Positions 1 to 13,304 of a DNA stretch of 64,000 nucleotides are shown here, in pieces. A program made the translations under genes and the position numbers. The stretch is taken from the NCBI GenBank assembly GCA_038501195.1, contig JBBPUQ010000004.1, positions 1,736,001-1,800,000 of the forward strand, written 5' to 3'. The DNA comes from Nemania diffusa. Its lineage: Eukaryota; Ascomycota; Sordariomycetes; Xylariales; Xylariaceae. The notes below the pieces were generated by a model, which saw nothing but the letters and a program-made list of their open reading frames with translations, searched no databases and was not told the origin of the DNA. Each line of letters opens with the position of its first letter. Within the stretch, counting starts at the first letter, position 1.

Positions 1-2024
1 GATGTGGTTAGGGGTAGCTGAGCCTACGCTTTCCGTTCGGTACGCCGGACATAGTCTCCTGGAACGGCTCTGCAAGGTCCGACATGACGGCCGACCTTTC
101 GAATGTTACAATACTTTCCTAGTAAGATCAAGTGTTATGGTGTAGTATACCTGCAAAGAAGGACGGTTGTCGGCCCGATCGATCCGCTTGCTTGTTACCT
201 AGAAATACGTACACGATGAACTCCGGCACATTGCTAATTGGTCAAAACTTTGTACTATACTCTGTACTCTCCTAAGGGATGGCAGTAGCTTCCCTTCTGT
301 GATTCAGCTACGGCCTTCCGAGACATCTCAAAGCCTCGTGACTTTTTCCCTCCAATAGCATCATTTACATGGCGAGAGGTCTTAGCCTGGTTCAGACGAG
401 GGCCACGTTGGCCGAACTCGGTAGTCCTATATTGTGGCTTGCCTACGTAGCTGTGCTAGTAAGTGACTTTGCAGATGAGGGCATCAATAGGGGCCATACC
501 TTAACACACCGAACCCAGAAGCGCACGTGACTCCGCTGCAAATACCGTACCTAGGACCTCTGCATTGCTACAGCATCTTTATAGCTAGTAATCTGGGGTC
601 AAGCCACCGATAATATTACCAAAAACAAGATATATGGGTAGCCGTAACAAGAAAACATATATATGGCATTTGGACTCAAAATTTACAAGTCTACACCCAG
701 AAAGCTGTATCTGACGAAGAAACGGAGTCTCAATGAAACTATGAAAATAAGAAAGATACGACAATAAAACCGGATTTTCCTATAATAATAAAAACCTCTA
801 AACAAGCTAATAATCCGGAGCCGGCAGATATAACCACCCCATCAGTCCCACCCCATCAGTCGGCAACCACCTGAGCAAGTGGATAAACTGCAACCAAATA
901 GCTAAGCCGTCAACACCTGATCGTCCTATATGGTAGGCGACGAGCTAGCCCCTGCAAAGTAACCGAAACATCTCTGCCCCAAATCGAACAACTGCGCGCA
1001 CGTGCCACATCCGCACTAGCCACAGCGCACTCCAACCCAAGCGCCTCGTTTGCGCATACACAATACGCCTGCTACTCACTTTGGCGTTTATCCCCTGCGT
1101 CCTTGGCCTCGATAAGAACGCATTATTTTCTACCCGCTTACGCGCCTTTTCACCCGAACCACGTTCGCACCTAGCGTGCCCCGAACGCACAAGATACGAA
1201 AGTCCTAATTGAAGTGAACACGAAATCACGACCTAACCGCTCTTAAAGTAAAAAATTGATTTCTGAAGCCTATATTATAATATACGGCCGCTAAAAATGT
1301 ATATAATATATATAGAACAGCTTGCCACGCCCCCAGTACCCTTGAGGAGGTCTGGCACTATATAGTGCCCCGCAGCGTTAAATACTATCCATCCATCCAT
1401 CCATCCCATCAGTCGGCATCAGCTACACGCCCTCTACAGCAACTAATCGATTATCAATTACCTATCAAAGGCTTGGTTTTCTCCTCCTTGGAGTAGTGAA
1501 GCCCACGATCCTGAGAAGCCTCTAACTAATACTAGATACTCCGTCGAGGAGACGAAATCGCTTAGCTTGTTTTAAGAATTGCACCTACGCAAGATTATAC
1601 CAAGTTATCTTTTAAGATGGGAAAGGTGGACATGATTACTGCCCTACCTACTAATTTGCCTACTCTTTTACTCAGTAATTTTACGACCTCTTTCGACAAC
1701 TTTTTTCGATCCTACGATCTTCCGACCTTACGACTCTACAACTTTCCCTACGAAGTGACTTAGGCGGTTTATAAGAATTAATTAGTTAAACAAGCGCATT
1801 TAACACCTGAAGGTTTACGAGAAGTTATATTAAAGAGATTGAGGGCTCTGGCCCTAACTAAATCCACCTGGTTTATTTGGCTATTTGAGTCAAGTAGTTG
1901 GCCGAAATCAAACAATAAATTCAGTTAAACACGTCAAACAGGCGGTTTTTCGCGATCAAACGACGTAAAACAAGGCAAAGGCGGTATTTTGATCTGTTTT
2001 GCTTGTAGGGAACGCTGTCAATAG
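1..2024. other. gene-free spacer at left edge
   Basis: I see no supportable gene. The only open frame of note (945-1229, minus) is short, arginine-rich and has no family likeness. The stretch is AT-rich with short CCAT microsatellite repeats at about 1387-1406. It lies downstream of the PKS stop codon, so it probably holds only the PKS 3' UTR and intergenic DNA. Confidence 0.6.
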
Positions 2025-5000
2025 CTAAGCGGTTGTAGGTGTCGGCTGTGGCGTGGGGTCCTTATTCCCATGCGATACTGACACTTGCTCGAGTGATTCT
2101 TCCGTCTTTAACTGTCTCTCAAGTAACTCGGCAAGAGTGGCAAGAGACTTCTGAGTGCTCAACAAATCCAAGAAAGGAACCTCTACCTTGAGAGATGACC
2201 AGATCCATGTCCGGAACTCGGCTGCGATCATGCTGTCGATACCAAATTGCGCAAATGATCGTTTAGGATCGATCTGGTCGATGGGTGTAAGCAAAAGATG
2301 GGAGAACCGTCGTTGCAGGGCCCCCAAAATTGCCTCTCTCAAGGTCGATGCTGTATTGATTTCAGTGCGAAGTGCTGCAGCGGCTCCTTCGGGCAACCCT
2401 TTCAACCAACTAGCATTCGTAGCATGCCCGTCCAAATTGGGGGTTGTGGTGTCGCTAGTACGCTGAGCGCCCAGACTGGCTTCTAGCGCTCTCGCGAGTA
2501 TAGCGGAGCGAGGATCATCCATGACTGAGTGCGAAACCTCGAAGCCTTCCTCGTGAAATTTCTGGATGCTTGTGGTTTCCAGTCCGGTGAGAATATGCGC
2601 AGACACATCCGCTGAAGACGCTACTTCGCTTGTCGCTCCTTGGAGCGCAAGGTCAACAAGCTGAAGAAGCGTTTTCTCGTTCAAGGGCTGAATCCCTTTA
2701 CGCAAGAGAAGTGCCTCGATTTCTGGATTCTCGTGAAGATACCCTACTTCAGAAATCATTCCCAGAGCCAGTGACGTAGCCGGTTTCCCCTGACTCCTTC
2801 TCCACGACGCAAAAGCGTCAAGAAAGGAATTTGCAGCGCAGTAATTACTTTCTGTAGGGATACCAACAGACCCGTTCATGGAGGAGGTCATCAAAAAGAA
2901 ATCGAGAGCGTGGTCATAACCATCGATCGCAGTATGAAGATTCCATGTCCCAGCCCACTTGGGACTGACACTGGCATGCCAACTCTCACTTGTCATTTGA
3001 CTGAAAAGGTCTTCGTGGAGAGCCATTGCAGCTTGTATAACGCCACCGATAGGGATACCAAAGTTATTACAAGCCGTAACGCTTGCCACGACGTCGTCCA
3101 AGATGGTGACATCGCCTTTGACTACCGTGAAGCGAACGTTCTCCAGCTGGCTTAGGAATTCCTGTACACCCGGCTTATCACAACCAGATCTCTGCAAGAA
3201 AACGAAATTTTTTGCGCCTCTAGAAATCATCCACTGGACGAGGCTGCGGCCCAGTCCACCCAGGGCTCCTACAAGAAGGTATACTTTGTTGCTGTCGAGC
3301 AATGTGGAGTATTTTGGTGGCATCACCTTCCGGATAGTTTGTCAGCTTGCTGAGCTTCGTGACCTAGACGTTGAACTTACCTGTACCAAACTGCCTTCGT
3401 TCTCAAGAGACACCACAACCTTGCCGATACGCTCTTTGGATGAGAAGAAGCGATATGCCTGTGCAATTTCAGCGACATCATACTGCACAATAGGCACGGC
3501 CGAGATTTGCTTCGCGCGGTACAACTCAAACACGTCTTCGATCAACCTGTACGTGAAGATTAGCTATGTCAGCGGAAGCATTACGCGAAATGGGCTTGGA
3601 ACTTCCGCTATCGTGGAAATTTTACTCACTTAGTTACCACCCCCTTATAATGTTCTCCATCTTGGAAATACATCTCTGTGAGGTCGAATGCCGAGAATGT
3701 TGTGTTGCGAGCAAACACATCCATTTCCAGTCTTCCGTCATCGACTAACTCACGTTTGCCGACTTCAATGAACCTACCGAAAGGAGCCAAGCAACGCCAA
3801 CTGTCGTGCATCAAGTCTCCGGTCAGTGAATTGATAACAGCATCGACCCCCCGTCCTTTCGTCGCTGATTTTAAGCCATCGATAAAAGAGTTGTCGCGCG
3901 AATTAAAGATATGGCTGGCTGGAATGTTAAGGCTTTCTATCAGATATTTCTGTCTTTCGCTAGACCCAGCAGTCGTATATATGACGGCGCCAGTACGCCG
4001 CGCAATAGCAATTGCAGCGATGCCGAATGCGCCAGCCCCGGAGTGTATTAACACTGACTCGTCGCGGCGTAGCTGCGCGCGATCGCGTATTGCGTACAGA
4101 GCTGCGCAGTAGATTGTGGGTAGTGATGCCATAACACCGAACGCCTCGTCAGGCAAAATTCTATGGGCAGTCCAGGATGGGACACGTTCGATCGTCGAGA
4201 ACGTGTTCGGTGTAACCACAACTACTCGATCCCCGACACGGACATTTGTTACCTCTGGCCCAGTAGCTACAACAATCCCACCAAATTCTATTGCAGCTGT
4301 GCCTGTTCTCGTCTCCACGTGCCCACTCATGGTGTATATATCTTTCGCGTTAAGACTGACAGCTTTCATCTGTACATCGATATAATCCTTAGGAGGGACG
4401 ATATGTGGCTCACACAGTTGCTGGAAATGTAGAGTGTCGATGAGGCCGACAGTTCCAATTGATAAACGAGCAGGATGTGCTGCTGATAGTGGCAACATTT
4501 CCCACGACTTGCCCTTCCGACTTCGATGCTGAAAAAGAGAATTGAAAGACACATATGGCTCAAAGCGACTGACGTTGAGAATGCCGTCTGAGTAGATGAA
4601 CTCCTTGTCGTCTTTTTCCCCGCTCACAAGCACGCTGTGTATAGCTTCGAATATATTGCCGAAACTATGATCAAGTTCGTCAATTGATCCTATATCTACT
4701 ACTACGAACCGAAGGGAAGGTTGTTCGACCATGAGTGCACGAGCCAAACCGTGCACCAAGGTAAGATCAGGACGTGGGGTACCCAGCATATTGGCTCCGG
4801 TGAGCCAAGTAATATGCCTCGTCCTGTTAGTGAGAATGTGCAACATGTCAAGATCTCTCTGCGTTAGTGTTGCAAGAAACGGCTCTCCAATTTCTAAAAA
4901 GGAGACGCACACCGCGGTCTGGAGATAATCAACTGTTTCGATCTGATCAATTGAAATAGTTTCCACAGCCTTCGCGCCGGAGCTGAGGAGAAATTCTTCT

Positions 5001-8000
5001 AACTCTGTGATGAATGTTTTGAGAGATGACGATGAAGATGAATCGCGGGTCTGCAGGTTTCATAATCATTAGCCTCAGCCGGGGCAGGGTACAGAAATGG
5101 CTTATATCCTCGTAAACGTACCAGAAGAACGAATCTTAGCCCTCCTATGGAACTCTGTACAGGTTTTCGCATCGCGAGAACGACCTGATCCCTGACCACA
5201 ATAGTCGAGAGTCCTGCAACAGATAATAAAGAGAGAATTGTATCAGATTTGCAAGCGATCACGATTTCGCTTCGCCCAAGCAGAGATTTAATTCGGTCGG
5301 GTGAAAGAGACCAGAGTGCTTCTGGGTCGTTGTTCTTAACTCTAGTTAACTACAAGCTCTTTTCAAATACGACAATTGTCGCTCTGGGGCAACTTACGTT
5401 GAAGACGAGAACATCATGAGTACTAGCTCCGACATTCTCATTCAGAATGTCGCCTGCATCAAGTGATACGAGTGAATCCCACGATTGAAAACGTGGGAAT
5501 GGTGTCCCATAGCCGAGAACTCTTAGCCATCTATTTGTTTGTTCGTTCCCAACTCCGATCTCTAGCACTCTCATCCGAGGGTTATTGTGGCCGGCAAGAT
5601 CAAGTAGACAGTCGATAGTAGTCGCAATCTCCTGTTCACGGCTTTGCGAGTCTTGCCTAAGTATTTCGTTTTCAATCTGTGTCTCTATTTGGGTTCTGTT
5701 GTGAGAACTTAATCGCTTGATGTCTGGCTTCCAACTAATTTGGAAGGCAGGATGCCGATCCGCTGATTTATTTCTCGTAGAACCGGTATTTCTGATTTTA
5801 CCCATGTACTTTAAAAGCTGGACTCCTCTCATTTCAATTAGTGGGAAGCCGTGAGAGACTTCCAGAATAGAGTCGGTGCGTAGAGTCGCAAATCCCGTGC
5901 GCTGAGACTGCGCGTGGACGATCCCTTGCCCATCTTGATTACTCTGGCTGATCGATCTTTTCCGGATCCGACACTCCGTGATAAATACAGGAACATAGAC
6001 TTCAAACAAGTCTAGTTTACCACAGGTTGCGCTGATTTGAGCAGCTTGAAGACAGGCATCAATAGTGAGAGGGTGAACTGGATATTCAGTAGCTGAGTTT
6101 CCAAGTTTTGATGGATGATCTTTGGTGCTACATTCCACGCGCGGTCGTAGATGGTTGCGGTCGGACCGCACCCCAGTTAGCATTTGGAAATGGGGACCAA
6201 AGAACATTCCTTCCTCCGTGTACTTGTCGTACCATTGATCTATAGTTGACTTCTGAACATGTTCGTTCATGGGGATTGACAGCACCGTTTTCTGCTTTGG
6301 TGTGCCCGTCATTTTAATACTGCCAACACAATGCACAACACCATGGCCTGCTGTCCAGGAAGAAATGGAAAAGTCGTAAATGTTGACTGACACTTTCTTA
6401 GACGACAGTCTCCGCAATGACATAGTGGTATGCAGTTCGATTGGGAGCTGTAAGTCATCTTTCTCAGGCAAAACCAAGGCAGTGCTTAGAGAGACGTTGC
6501 GAAACTCAAAGACCGAATCTTCATCCCCAGGGCCGTCCTGTGTGGTTTTGATTCTTGATATAGCCTCCATAGCAACCGCAAGATATCCGGCAGCGGGAAA
6601 AATGATTTGATCATCAATATTATGGTCGCGAAGCCAGGGCATCTCGTCAACGCGGAGTACATTGCGCCAACTCCAGTCAACGCCATTGCCATTTAACTGT
6701 TGTGAACCCAGTAGCTCGTGTCGTATATGCATTCGATTGCGTATCTCTACGCTTGACCGAGGCTCAAACCACCTCAAACCACTGGAGTAATCCCACGGAT
6801 AAGGTGGAAGGTCTCGAAAAACGGTCTGATTTTGTTTCGTCACCATGTTAATTGCTTGCCAATTGAGATGATAACCACTTATGAAAAGCTTCGCGGCTAA
6901 TCGCTTTATAGAGAGCTCGGCGTCTTGGTTCCTAATTAGTGATGGTGAGTATGGAATCGCGTCTATTTTTGCGGCAGCGCGAATTTGGTTGATGGGCCCC
7001 TTTAGCACAGAATGGGGACCAAGTTCAACAATGTGAAATCGCTGTTTCTTGAGGACATGGCTTAGCGTGGGTTCAAAAAGAACAGGACTTTCGAGGTTTT
7101 TTCTCCAATAATTTGCCAAGTTCGACGATGCATCAACAAGCGTGGGCCCATCTTTGCCGCACTGAACAGTTGAATACATGTCAGCTTTAAAACGAAGTCC
7201 TTTTTTCTTATTGCCTTGAAAGTATGGTTCAAGAAGATGCTCATATTTGGCACCTGGCGCTTTCATATAGGATGAATGGTAAGCCTGCCCCCCTGTTTCC
7301 AAAAATCGGCAGAAGATCCGGCGATTGTTGAGTTCTGTCTGAATGGCTCTGATGCACTCTTCCTGCCCGCTCAATGTGACGCTCTCGTTGGAATTGACAC
7401 AGGCAATGCAAACTCTCTCGGAGTAGCTTAGCTCCTTGATGAGCGATTCGGCCTGCCCGACAGACAGCCCACAGGCGAGCATTCCTCCACCTGGGTTGGA
7501 TAAGCTTCCTACTGCATAACCACGAAAAAACGCAGCGATAATTGCCTGAGACGCACTAACCTCCTCTGTTAATAATTGAAAGTCTGTCTGCAAAAGCTTA
7601 TCAAATCTGTAGAGAATTGCTCACCTGATAATTCCTGACGCATAAGCTGCAGCGATTTCACCCGATGAGTGACCAACGGCTACCGTTGCTCTGACGCCCC
7701 AGGAATCCAGAACGTTGACTAGTCCAATCTGTAGAGCTGTACAGACTGACTGGCTCCGTGATACCTCATGAACCTTGTGTGTGTCACAAAGCCCTCGAAG
7801 AGTATCCTCCAGTGTCCAGTCTGGGAGATACTGCGATGGAAGACCACGAATGACCTGGTCTAGCTCGCGAATTGTCGCAAGAAAAATGGCACTGGTTTCT
7901 AGCAGCTCTTTTCCCATTGCATGATATTGAGCCCCTTGGCCATTGAAAACGAAGGCAAAATCCAGAGGACCACTTTGGTCGCTATCATTGGACATTTCGG

Positions 8001-10111
8001 GTGGCTCTATTTTACACCCCCAGCTCTGTAGGGAGTCGAGCCGAGAGACTAGAAGTGTTGATCTGAATTCGAAGTGGCTCAACCGTTCCGCCAAGGTATA
8101 GCACAGCTGCTCAATTCTACTTGACTCACAATGCTCTAAGATTCTTCGCATCTGGGCCAAGCGATGTTCCAACGCCCCCAGAGATGCTGCCGACACTGGC
8201 AAAACCAAACCACGGGATCCATGTTGCAGACCCTGATTCTCCGTGATAGCCTTTCCATTCGAGTAACTGTGAAAAGACTCGAGAATCGCATGCGAATTTG
8301 CCCCACCATACCCAAAAGAGCAAATGCTTGCTCGTTGAAGCGGCCGAGGCCATGGCTGTGCTTCAGCCACGAGCTCCATGTTGTGTTCACCCAAGCGTAC
8401 TTAAAGACCACATCAGAGGGGATGATGAATCATGCACATACAAAGAGACTCACGTTTCGGGTTCAGCATTTTGACACCGCAGGTCGGGGCAAGCATGCTA
8501 TGCTGAAAGTTCAAAGCGATTTTGATGAGCGACGTAAGACTGCTTGCTGCTTCGCTATGTCCAAGATTTGGTTTGTTCTAGATTAAACATTACGCATTTA
8601 GTGCATTGACTAGAAGCCGGCGCGAAGTCAAATCACTTACACCGCCAACCCTTATCGGAGTCTCACGATCGTGAGAAAAGAAAGAAGCTAGAGCAGTGAG
8701 CTCAACAAGGTCACCAAGCTCGGTTCCAGTTCCATGGCATTCAATGTAATCCGTCCCGCTGGGGTCGAGATTTGCTTCGTGATAGGCTTTTCGGATTACG
8801 GCCGCTTGTTGATCTACGCTGGGATACACCATCCCTGGAGTATGACCATTCCTAATGTGTGAGCACAGTAAGCGACAAATTTCATGCTGCAGTTTACATG
8901 TGCAAATGAGAATATATGAATAAATCACTGACGAATTGATTGCTGTTCCACGCACAATGGCGTAGATGTTGTCTGCGTTTTGAATAGCCGTGGATAACCG
9001 CTTTAGGTAAATAGCATTGATGCCTTCACCTCGCGCATATCCGTCTGCAGAACTGTCGAAAGAGTGACAGGTGGAAGTTGGTGAAAGCATGCCAGCTTTC
9101 ATTGCTGCGACATGAGCTATAGGTGCCATGACAAGATTAGATGCTGCGACAATAGCCCCGTCGCACTGGAACGATTTCAGAGCTGAGCATGCTAGGTGCA
9201 AGCAGTAAAGTGACGACGAACACGCCGTGTCGAGTGTGAGACTGGTTATGAATTGTCAAGATCCGCATTGCCCAAGAATAAAAAGACTGGCTAGGTAGAT
9301 TGTTTGGTGCGAAATAACGTCTACTCACCTTGGCCCGTGCAAGTTGAATGTATGACTGATACGGTTTGCGAGCATTGTTAATCCAGCGCCGGTCGCATGA
9401 TAACGACGCAGGTCATCCGGGTCCCGAACCTGCATGAGAAGATGATCTTGGCTGAAGTTGCCAACATACACGCCAGTGTTCGAGCCTGAAATATTGTTTA
9501 GAGACGTGCCAGAGTTCTCAAAACACTCGAAAGTTACTTCAAGCAACTTCCGTTGCTGCGGATCCATCTACGAAGTATTAGTATATTGCTATAATGCAAG
9601 AAAGAGCTCACAACGACTATTGAACTGTACGCACTAGAAGATATTAGCAATTCTGTGTAAGTCTTGGCACATGGCTCGAGTTTTCCTCATATCCCTGCAA
9701 AAGAAACAACGTACCATAAACGGCTTCAATGTTATTGATGCCAAAAAACTCATTGTCAAATTGACGAACATCCTCCTGTAAGAAATATCCTCCATCGACA
9801 TTCATCACGCCCGCCTTGTCACCCTCAGGCGAGTAATAGCCCTTGATATTATAGCGCTGAGTGGGAACAACACTTTGGGTTGATTTCTTATCCATAAGTA
9901 ATTGCCAAAGGCCGGAAGGGGACTTGGTATCACCCGGCAAACGACATGCTACAAGTATGATGCCCTTAGCCTCAGATATTTAGTTTCCCCGAGCTTAAGA
10001 CTTACCCATTCCCACAATGCAGATTGGATCTTCCTCCAAGTTGTGACGTCCAGGGTCAGCACCATTCTCATTTGGAGGGGTGGGCTGTTCATAGCTCGTT
10101 GGTACTGCCAT
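2025..10111 (-). CDS. highly reducing polyketide synthase (KS-AT-DH-cMT remnant-ER-KR-ACP)
   Basis: Iterative type I PKS of about 2,440 residues that would build a reduced polyketide chain in the cytosol. I start it at the ATG at 10111; a first exon ending in a GMACRLPG motif (split by intron 10005-9949) opens the ketosynthase. KS shows DTACSSS (about 9217-9237), CHGTGT and the KPNLGHSE histidine, so the Cys-His-His set is intact. AT has GHSSGE (near 7650). DH has a WLRDH histidine near 6630 and the later DACLQAAQ aspartate. A SAM-like VLEIGVG sequence (near 5570) is all that is left of the methyltransferase. ER has a Rossmann HSGAGAFG (near 4040). KR has LLVGALGGLG and SNYCAAN. ACP has GIDSM (near 2240). 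There is no thioesterase or condensation domain. About eleven introns, 39-150 nt. Intron 2 (about 9714-9568) does not join in phase by any GT-AG pair I can find, so the gene may carry a frameshift or sequence error. Divergent from the SDR gene. Confidence 0.92.
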
Positions 10112-11053
10112 CTTGTTTACTACCCAGAGTTCTGAATGAGACGATGCAACAGAAACACCGTGAATAATTGACAGTGAATAGAAAAGCTCGGAGAATCACG
10201 ACAGTCAAACATACATTGACAGCTCAAGATATACAGCCTGCTACCAGCTTGTACCTAGTTTTCAATATTGCATAGACGCGTGATGTGTTGCCCTTTCCGA
10301 GTAATGTAACTTAGTCCAAAGGTACTCATCATTGCCTAGCCATATAACTCCAAGATCGTAAAGATCGCCGTGACTTGGCAGATACCTCAGACTACTTCCT
10401 AGGCGGAAGCCAAGAGCTTTTGCATGAGGCCCGAAAGGCATCATATCATAATCAAGCACGCTCCCTAACAAGGCTGGGTAAATGTCAACAGTGTGGTTGC
10501 ATCAAATGTTGTAGCCCACCATCAAGGATATAAGGGACCAATTCCGATATTTTGGGGTTTCTGATTCCTGTAGCAAGATATTCCGAAGGATTTCAGGGTG
10601 CGACATCATGGGCGCATTTAAAGGAAGGAAACTGCATTGATCTTTTGGTGCACCGCACTGCGAAATCATGCCACGGCACAGAACGATTCGTACGGCTTCA
10701 AATATGGTAACCATATACCAACGAATAAGACCCTACCCATGATATTATATCTAAGGACTTAACGAAATGGCGGTGTAGCCGGCGCGAATTTCACACAAAG
10801 TCGCAATACGGAAGCCGAGATAGGCTGCACCACTCCTTCGGGTAGCTCTTTGGATGTGTCGCTGTCAGCGGAAATAAGCCGGGGCATAAAACGCATGCTA
10901 GAATGGCGGGTATTGACATTCTCAATAAACGACAAAGAAGTCGGTATGATTATAGACTGATGCTTGATCAAGGATATAAGATCAGGGACACTCTCTCATC
11001 GAACAGAGCCAGAAAGGGCGAACTTTCGTACTAAAGCTTTGCGAACGGCAGCC
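10112..11053. promoter_or_regulatory. shared intergenic region between PKS and SDR
   Basis: Divergent spacer of 942 bp between the start codons of the PKS (minus) and the SDR (plus). It must hold both promoters. Minus-strand open stretches at 10971-10759, 10714-10502 and 10471-10262 are each about 70 codons, read like protein (balanced composition) but lack a start, consistent splice sites or a family match. They could be remains of a decayed gene or an unrecognised small gene. No operator site could be identified. Confidence 0.45.
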
Positions 11054-12065
11054 ATGAACATTTCTGGGTACGCTCTCGTTATTGGAGGTGGTGAGTTCAA
11101 AGTTCCGTCGTTCGCTCGTTCGTTCGGTCGAATACAAGGCCACCGGATGCTAATAGGAGACAGGTCGTGGTATTGGCAGAGCCGCCGCTCTAGCGTTCGC
11201 GAAATGCGGGGCCGCAGGTATCCAAGTTGCAGATATCAACATGGATACAGCCCGCCATGTTGCCTCGGAGTGCGTGGAGGTCGGATGCAACTCGTCATTC
11301 AGATCCGAGGCCATTTTCATGGATATCACGGATGAAAGATCAGTTGACGCAGCCTTGAGCCAGACCATGCTCCTTTTTGGAAGAATTGACCATTGCGTGG
11401 TCACTGCCGGGGTTTGTCCCATCAATACAACGTAAGGTGAAAGAATGTAGAGAGTTTACTGACGGCTCCGGGGCATCAGGTGGGATTGACCGGTGCTACC
11501 GACATCGCGATTATGGACATAGCCGAGTTCAGGAGGATCATCGACATCAACCTCATGGGGTCGTTCATTGTCACTCGCGCGGTATCCGCATGCATGATAC
11601 AGGCAGCTCAGACCACCGACATCGAAAAAAGCGCGACCACGCGTGGGACCATCGTTCTCATGGGATCTGGCCAGTCATTTGTTCCATTCGAAGGGATGAC
11701 GCACTATACTGCGGCAAAACATGGTGTGCTTGGTCTCACCAAAAATGCTGGTGAGTCTGACAATCTGATCGGGCATTGATTCATCCGGTATTGATACAGA
11801 ATAACAAGCGATGGATAATGTGAAACACGGCATTCGAGTCAATTGCGTGTGCCCCTCTTGGGTAGAAACTCCTATGGTAGAGCGGCTCAACGCGGGCACG
11901 CCAGGACTCGAGGAGAAGATCAAGCAAGCAGTTCCAATGGGCCGAATGGCGCGTCCCGAAGAAGTAGCAGACGCCATCGTCTTCCTATCTAGCCCCCGGT
12001 CAAGTTATGTGACAGGGAGCAGCTTCGTGATTGATGGAGGCACGATGTTACAGCTCCGGTTGTGA
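11054..12065 (+). CDS. short-chain dehydrogenase/reductase (classical SDR)
   Basis: NAD(P)-dependent oxidoreductase of about 265 residues, probably acting on a carbonyl or hydroxyl of the polyketide made by the neighbouring PKS. The start ATG at 11054 gives a short first exon whose end joins over an intron (donor GTGAGT near 11091) to make the nucleotide-binding GGGRGIG motif. TAGV follows near 11405. The catalytic Ser lies in MGSGQS (about 11660) and Tyr/Lys in YTAAK (about 11706-11720). The C-terminal exon has the usual RVNCVCPSWVETPM and GSSFVIDGG motifs and ends at 12065. Three introns (about 11091-11160, 11410-11475, 11750-11808) are needed; their exact ends are by eye. The substrate cannot be told from sequence. 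A location head-to-head with the PKS argues for co-regulation, which is inference. Confidence 0.85.
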
Positions 12066-13304
12066 GTTGATGGTAGTTGAGCCGAGTATGGTAGTATCAT
12101 ATCATAATGATCACGAATGGAGAGGTCACCCAATGTCATATTAACGTGGGATATTGTAATCATTGCGTCGCAATATAGAATTCATGCACATGCATTCGGT
12201 TAGCGAAAGGTCTGGACTCTGGTTTGTTTGTAAGATGGCTCGAATGGCTGGAGTGTTGCATGATCAGCACAACACAATTGTGCTGTGCCTCTTTCAAGCA
12301 GCATCTTCAGAGGTACAGAGTTGTAGAAAGTAAGGTAGGTTAGGTGGATGTAAGTGGCTACGTGGCTAAGTAGGTGGGTCTAGAAATAGGGTGCCACCCA
12401 GCCTACCTAGGAAAGGAAGAAGTATTACGTAGTTTCTTTTTTAACCAAAAAAAACAACCAACAAAATATTAAAAAAATAAAAGAAAATAGGAAAATTGAT
12501 TAGAAGTAATTGGCAAGTATCAAGACGGATAATAAATTATTACTTTACTTTCTATTTTTTTTTTCAAGTGACTCACATCACTCTGTGAAGAAAGAAGTGA
12601 CTGGACATCGCTCTGCAATTGCTCTGCGTGCCTAAACATCAAGCAGTATTGATTATTGAGGTCTACATGTGAATCCCGCATATTATTGGTCTGAGCGATT
12701 AAGGCAGCTGGAGTCTCGGTGCCGATGAAAAAGAGCAAGGCTAAACATACGGTATAATTAATTGCCTTTTCAGTTGCAAGTGCAGTAACGGAGTTTCTTG
12801 CACCCAATAAAACAATAATGTTTGTCTCGGATAATACCTAGGTACTTTTATTAGTAGAAACTCCGTTACTCCAATTGAAAGTCACGGGGCGGAAACGGCA
12901 CTTAATTCATCTGGCTGTGGGCGCGGAATACAGTACGCACATACCAAAAATAGTTACGGTATTGGTGCTAAGAATCTCTCGCTCTAAAAAGCACTCACTT
13001 AGATAATTCCTTGAGTTCGGAACTCTTACGTCTGCCACTTTCACACCAAGAATACTAGTAAACGTATTGCTACGTAGAAAATGGCTTAATTTTTCAACTA
13101 TGTGAATCTTGATAAATTTGATAAAAATGGGTGGCCCTGATGAAAGGTAGGATAGAAAAGTGAAGTTGAAGTTAGTGATAGTTGCAAGTTAGGGTAGTTG
13201 GGGTGGGGTGGTATAAGTGCGTATAGTACGCTAGACACTGTAGGGCAGCTGGCAGCCACTGCATAGCATCTAAAATACAGGATGTTAAGCGTGGGGCAAT
13301 AGGT
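12066..13304. other. intergenic, A/T-rich low complexity
   Basis: Convergent spacer between the SDR and the FAD oxidoreductase. It contains a TAGGTGG/TAGGTA-like stretch (12330-12415), a strongly A-rich tract at 12435-12495 and a T-run near 12550. No open frame longer than 95 codons and none with family features. I see no gene here. Confidence 0.6.

Noticed and set aside
1..2024. Possible telomere-proximal or transposon sequence at the left edge
   Set aside because: No TTAGGG arrays, terminal repeats or transposase-like frames were seen.
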